From NCBI GenBank assembly GCA_049999765.1, contig JBNGIQ010009366.1:1-64000 (forward strand): a stretch of 64,000 nt of DNA. The letters are read 5' to 3'. The translations under genes were made by a program, and so were the position numbers. The notes under the pieces were generated by a model. It searched no databases and was not told the origin of the DNA. It saw nothing but the letters and a program-made list of their open reading frames with translations. Below, one piece after another: positions 61,547 to 64,000 of the stretch. Origin of the DNA: Phaeoceros laevis. Lineage: Eukaryota; Anthocerotophyta; Anthocerotopsida; Notothyladales. Positions within the stretch are counted from its first letter, which is position 1; the number at the start of each line of letters is the position of its first letter.

Positions 61547-64000
61547 AGAGACAAACAAGGGCGATCTTGACAAAATGGTTGGCACTATGTTCGAGAAGTG
61601 GAACATTTGACCGGTGTGCACCAGGTTAACAAGTACACTTTTCACTGGGTAGGGCCGCTCTGCCAGAAACAACTCTACCAGAGAACACATGGTTTCAGGA
61701 ATTTGGTCGTTTGCATCCGATAGCGTCATCAAGCTTTGTCGTTTGCTTTGACGATGTGCCGGATGTGACACCTATCCACTAGTATCCAGAACTTTGATAG
61801 TTTAAATATCGTTTAGAAATATACCGGGTTTGGCCTGTGGCCCCACTGACCCACAACCCACTTGGTAAATTGCTCCCCTAATCCCTAGTGCTCACGCGAG
61901 TGAGCTTAAATCCGGACGCCCTGAAAACACCCAAACAAGCTTGTAGTCTAGGTGGCCAACAACTGCGCGCTGGCCGGAAAAATTACGTTGTGGGAACCGG
62001 GATCGTCAATCTCCATTGGCAGCCCGGCGCCACCGGCGCCACCGGTGCCGACACCTTGGAGCTGGCATTGGAAATTGGGGACGTCTACGGACTTGGAAAC
62101 CATGGCGGGGGAGGAGAGCCTATGATGCCAAAGGTTATCGGAGGAGGGCGAGGGAGTTGCCCCCGGCGTTGCAGCAGCTTCCTGTGAACTCCTTCGTTTC
62201 GTTCCTGCTGCTCGAGCTGGCCATTGAGCTCCCCGCCGACCCATTTTTCCTCGCTATTCTCATGAAATGAGGAAAACTGGCCTTCGCGCAACCTGATAGG
62301 CTCATACTTCTCCTCGTCTAGAATTCCGACATCACAAATTGCGACACAGCAATTAGCTCAGGAACGTATTACTAGGCCTTTCACATCAACTTGCGCAAGC
62401 CCTGGAGGCAAAGCTGAACCACCGGCGCTTCTAGATCTGGAACACTTTGGGTGAAATCCCAGCAACTCGTACCTTGGAAATGATGCGGAAGGGCCACTGC
62501 AGCTGCCGCCATTAGTCTGAGGAGTACGAGAATGAGCAGCCAGTTGCAATTGTGAACAATCGCCATTTGCATCCTGCCCCCTGCTGCCGCCATTCACAAC
62601 TCCTTGCTTCAGAGAAACCAAGGAAAGACTCGTTTCCGTGCCGGCCTGACACATTCTACCCGGCCGCAAATTGGACCCGGCGTGTCCGTTTTTCGTTGTC
62701 ATGCGAAGCACGTTACAAAACTCGTACTAGTAGTAGTAGTACCCGACCTCGACATAACGAATGGCAACTCAACTTTTTTGTGATACAAGCAAAACAGGCG
62801 CGAGAGCTCGTGTCCTTCGCCAGGAGTATGGCTTTTAAGTAGTCGCAGTCCAGGGGCCAGGCCGTTGGCGCGGCACGGGCCGTTCAGGAGTTTGTTACGC
62901 CATTGGGTTTGTTCACTAACTAGTGCAGTTCGGAACTTGGAAAAAATTGGGGCTGGTGCGTCAGGCATTTATCAATCCATTCCTCACATTCAATTGCTCT
63001 TTCGGTGCGCTTCCAAACCCCAACCTCCTGATTGCATCTGGCCAGGCCTGCATCTGTATTTCAATGATCATCAATTCAGTCCTCACATTCGTCCCGTGGC
63101 CTTTCAAAACACAGCCAGGTCATTCAAACTGCATCTGGTCAGGCCTGCATCTGTATAAAAATTATCGAAGATGGTGCTAAAAAGAACATGAGAGCCTTCC
63201 ACAGGGTTTACAACAGCAAACTGTATAAATCTGTGTACCTGGCTATGTAACTCCCTCCCACGCTCCAACAACGACACTGTGCCCTCTGTGCTTGCTTGCG
63301 AAGAATTAACGCAGAGATTGCAGGACTGTTTATTTTGCACAAGCCGAGAGTGAGATCTTAATGCGGTTTTTAGAGCACCCTAACACTGTGCATGATGCAC
63401 AGTAAAGCAGAGCCAAACCTGCGCTGCAGCACGCCGCTGGCGCCACGCGGCGCTGCAGCCTGCCGCTGCAAGCGCTCTCACCACGGTTCACTCCGCTCTC
63501 CGCACCGCATAGAAACTCTCCGCATAGAAACGCACCGCATAGGAGCTTGTGGCATCCCTTTTTACGCTTCGTGGATTTTCTGCTACACCGGTCGGGGTGA
63601 TCAATAGGACCTGAGCCATAAACAACGGGGTCGGTATTTTGAGGACGGTTGTTAAGTGTTTGTTAGGTTTTGCCTAAGATTTAGATTACTAGTGCGAGCG
63701 ACTTGCCTGTCAATGCAATTTTTGTAAGGACGCTATTAGAGCCGTAGCTTTGAGAAATCATAGCCAGCCTATCTAGAAGGGTCGATGGCGGGAATGCGCC
63801 ACTTCTAGGGAAGATTTTTTGAGGCCATCCTGCTGTGCGGCTGTGCTGAAAATATGGAAAGTAGGGTTAGGGGAGGCGCTCGCCTACATATAGGGGCCTC
63901 CTCCTCTTTGTTTTTTTGACGGGTTTGTTAAGGCGTTGGCCAAGTTTGTTGTGGAATTGAGCTTGTCCCTTGCATCTGGAGCGAAGTTTAGAGAGGGTGA
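61547..64000. other. Intergenic to the window edge
   Basis: No supported gene. A roughly 25-bp phrase (GCATCTGGCCAGGCCTGCAT and a variant) occurs twice near 63033 and 63127, and ACTAGTAGTAGTAGTA occurs near 62725. Confidence 0.45.

Noticed and set aside
61888-62270. Overlapping frames of 84-99 codons near 62 kb
   Set aside because: GC-rich repeats (CGGCGCCACCGGCGCC) open several frames at once; no domain or splice support.

Overview
The window is nuclear DNA from a land plant. Genes carry short GT-AG introns (about 50 to 1000 bases, mostly near 100), and the products are plant-specific: violaxanthin de-epoxidase, RABB1, a PXC3-like receptor kinase, long PLS-type pentatricopeptide (PPR) proteins and a bZIP60-type stress factor. 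A broken PPR gene at the left edge ends in the DYW:KP variant (KPAVA in place of the PG box, GQP in place of the last DYW). That variant is reported from plants with reverse U-to-C organelle editing: hornworts, some lycophytes and ferns. With the short introns and dense genes, a hornwort or another compact seed-free plant is the best guess; the species is not determined.

Layout. 1-3.6 kb: DYW:KP PPR pseudogene, then 3' exons of exocyst SEC3 without their 5' half. 5.6-6.9 kb: a single-pass membrane protein of unknown function, followed by a duplicated 3' segment. 7.9-14.9 kb: two minus-strand bZIP paralogues flank a DeSI-like peptidase gene and a Harbinger-type MITE. 15.6-19.6 kb: RABB1 GTPase and intronless violaxanthin de-epoxidase. 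20-28.3 kb: PXC3-like LRR receptor kinase and a 1332-residue PPR protein. 28.8-35.5 kb: small zinc-finger gene, GAT1-like transporter, asparaginyl-tRNA synthetase. 36.9-38 kb: AT-rich island with an F-box-associated-domain protein. 39.3-51.4 kb: an ABCC transporter (3' end in a 100-N gap) between two copies of a duplicated block, each holding a small secreted proline-rich peptide gene and PPR debris, plus an LRR pseudogene. 52.4-61.5 kb: two more large PPR genes. The remaining sequence to 64 kb shows no convincing gene.

The most notable system is the bZIP pair. In both mature mRNAs two hairpins present loops matching the IRE1 consensus CNG|CNGN. Cutting both removes exactly 23 nt and moves translation from a frame encoding a membrane segment to a second, paralogue-conserved frame without one. 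This is the architecture of HAC1, XBP1 and bZIP60 in the unfolded protein response. In both genes an ordinary spliceosomal intron lies inside the 23-nt IRE1 intron.

A second theme is organelle RNA processing. Three long PLS PPR genes stop soon after the PG box and lack the DYW deaminase, and nearly all their internal L motifs carry the same kind of acidic insertion.
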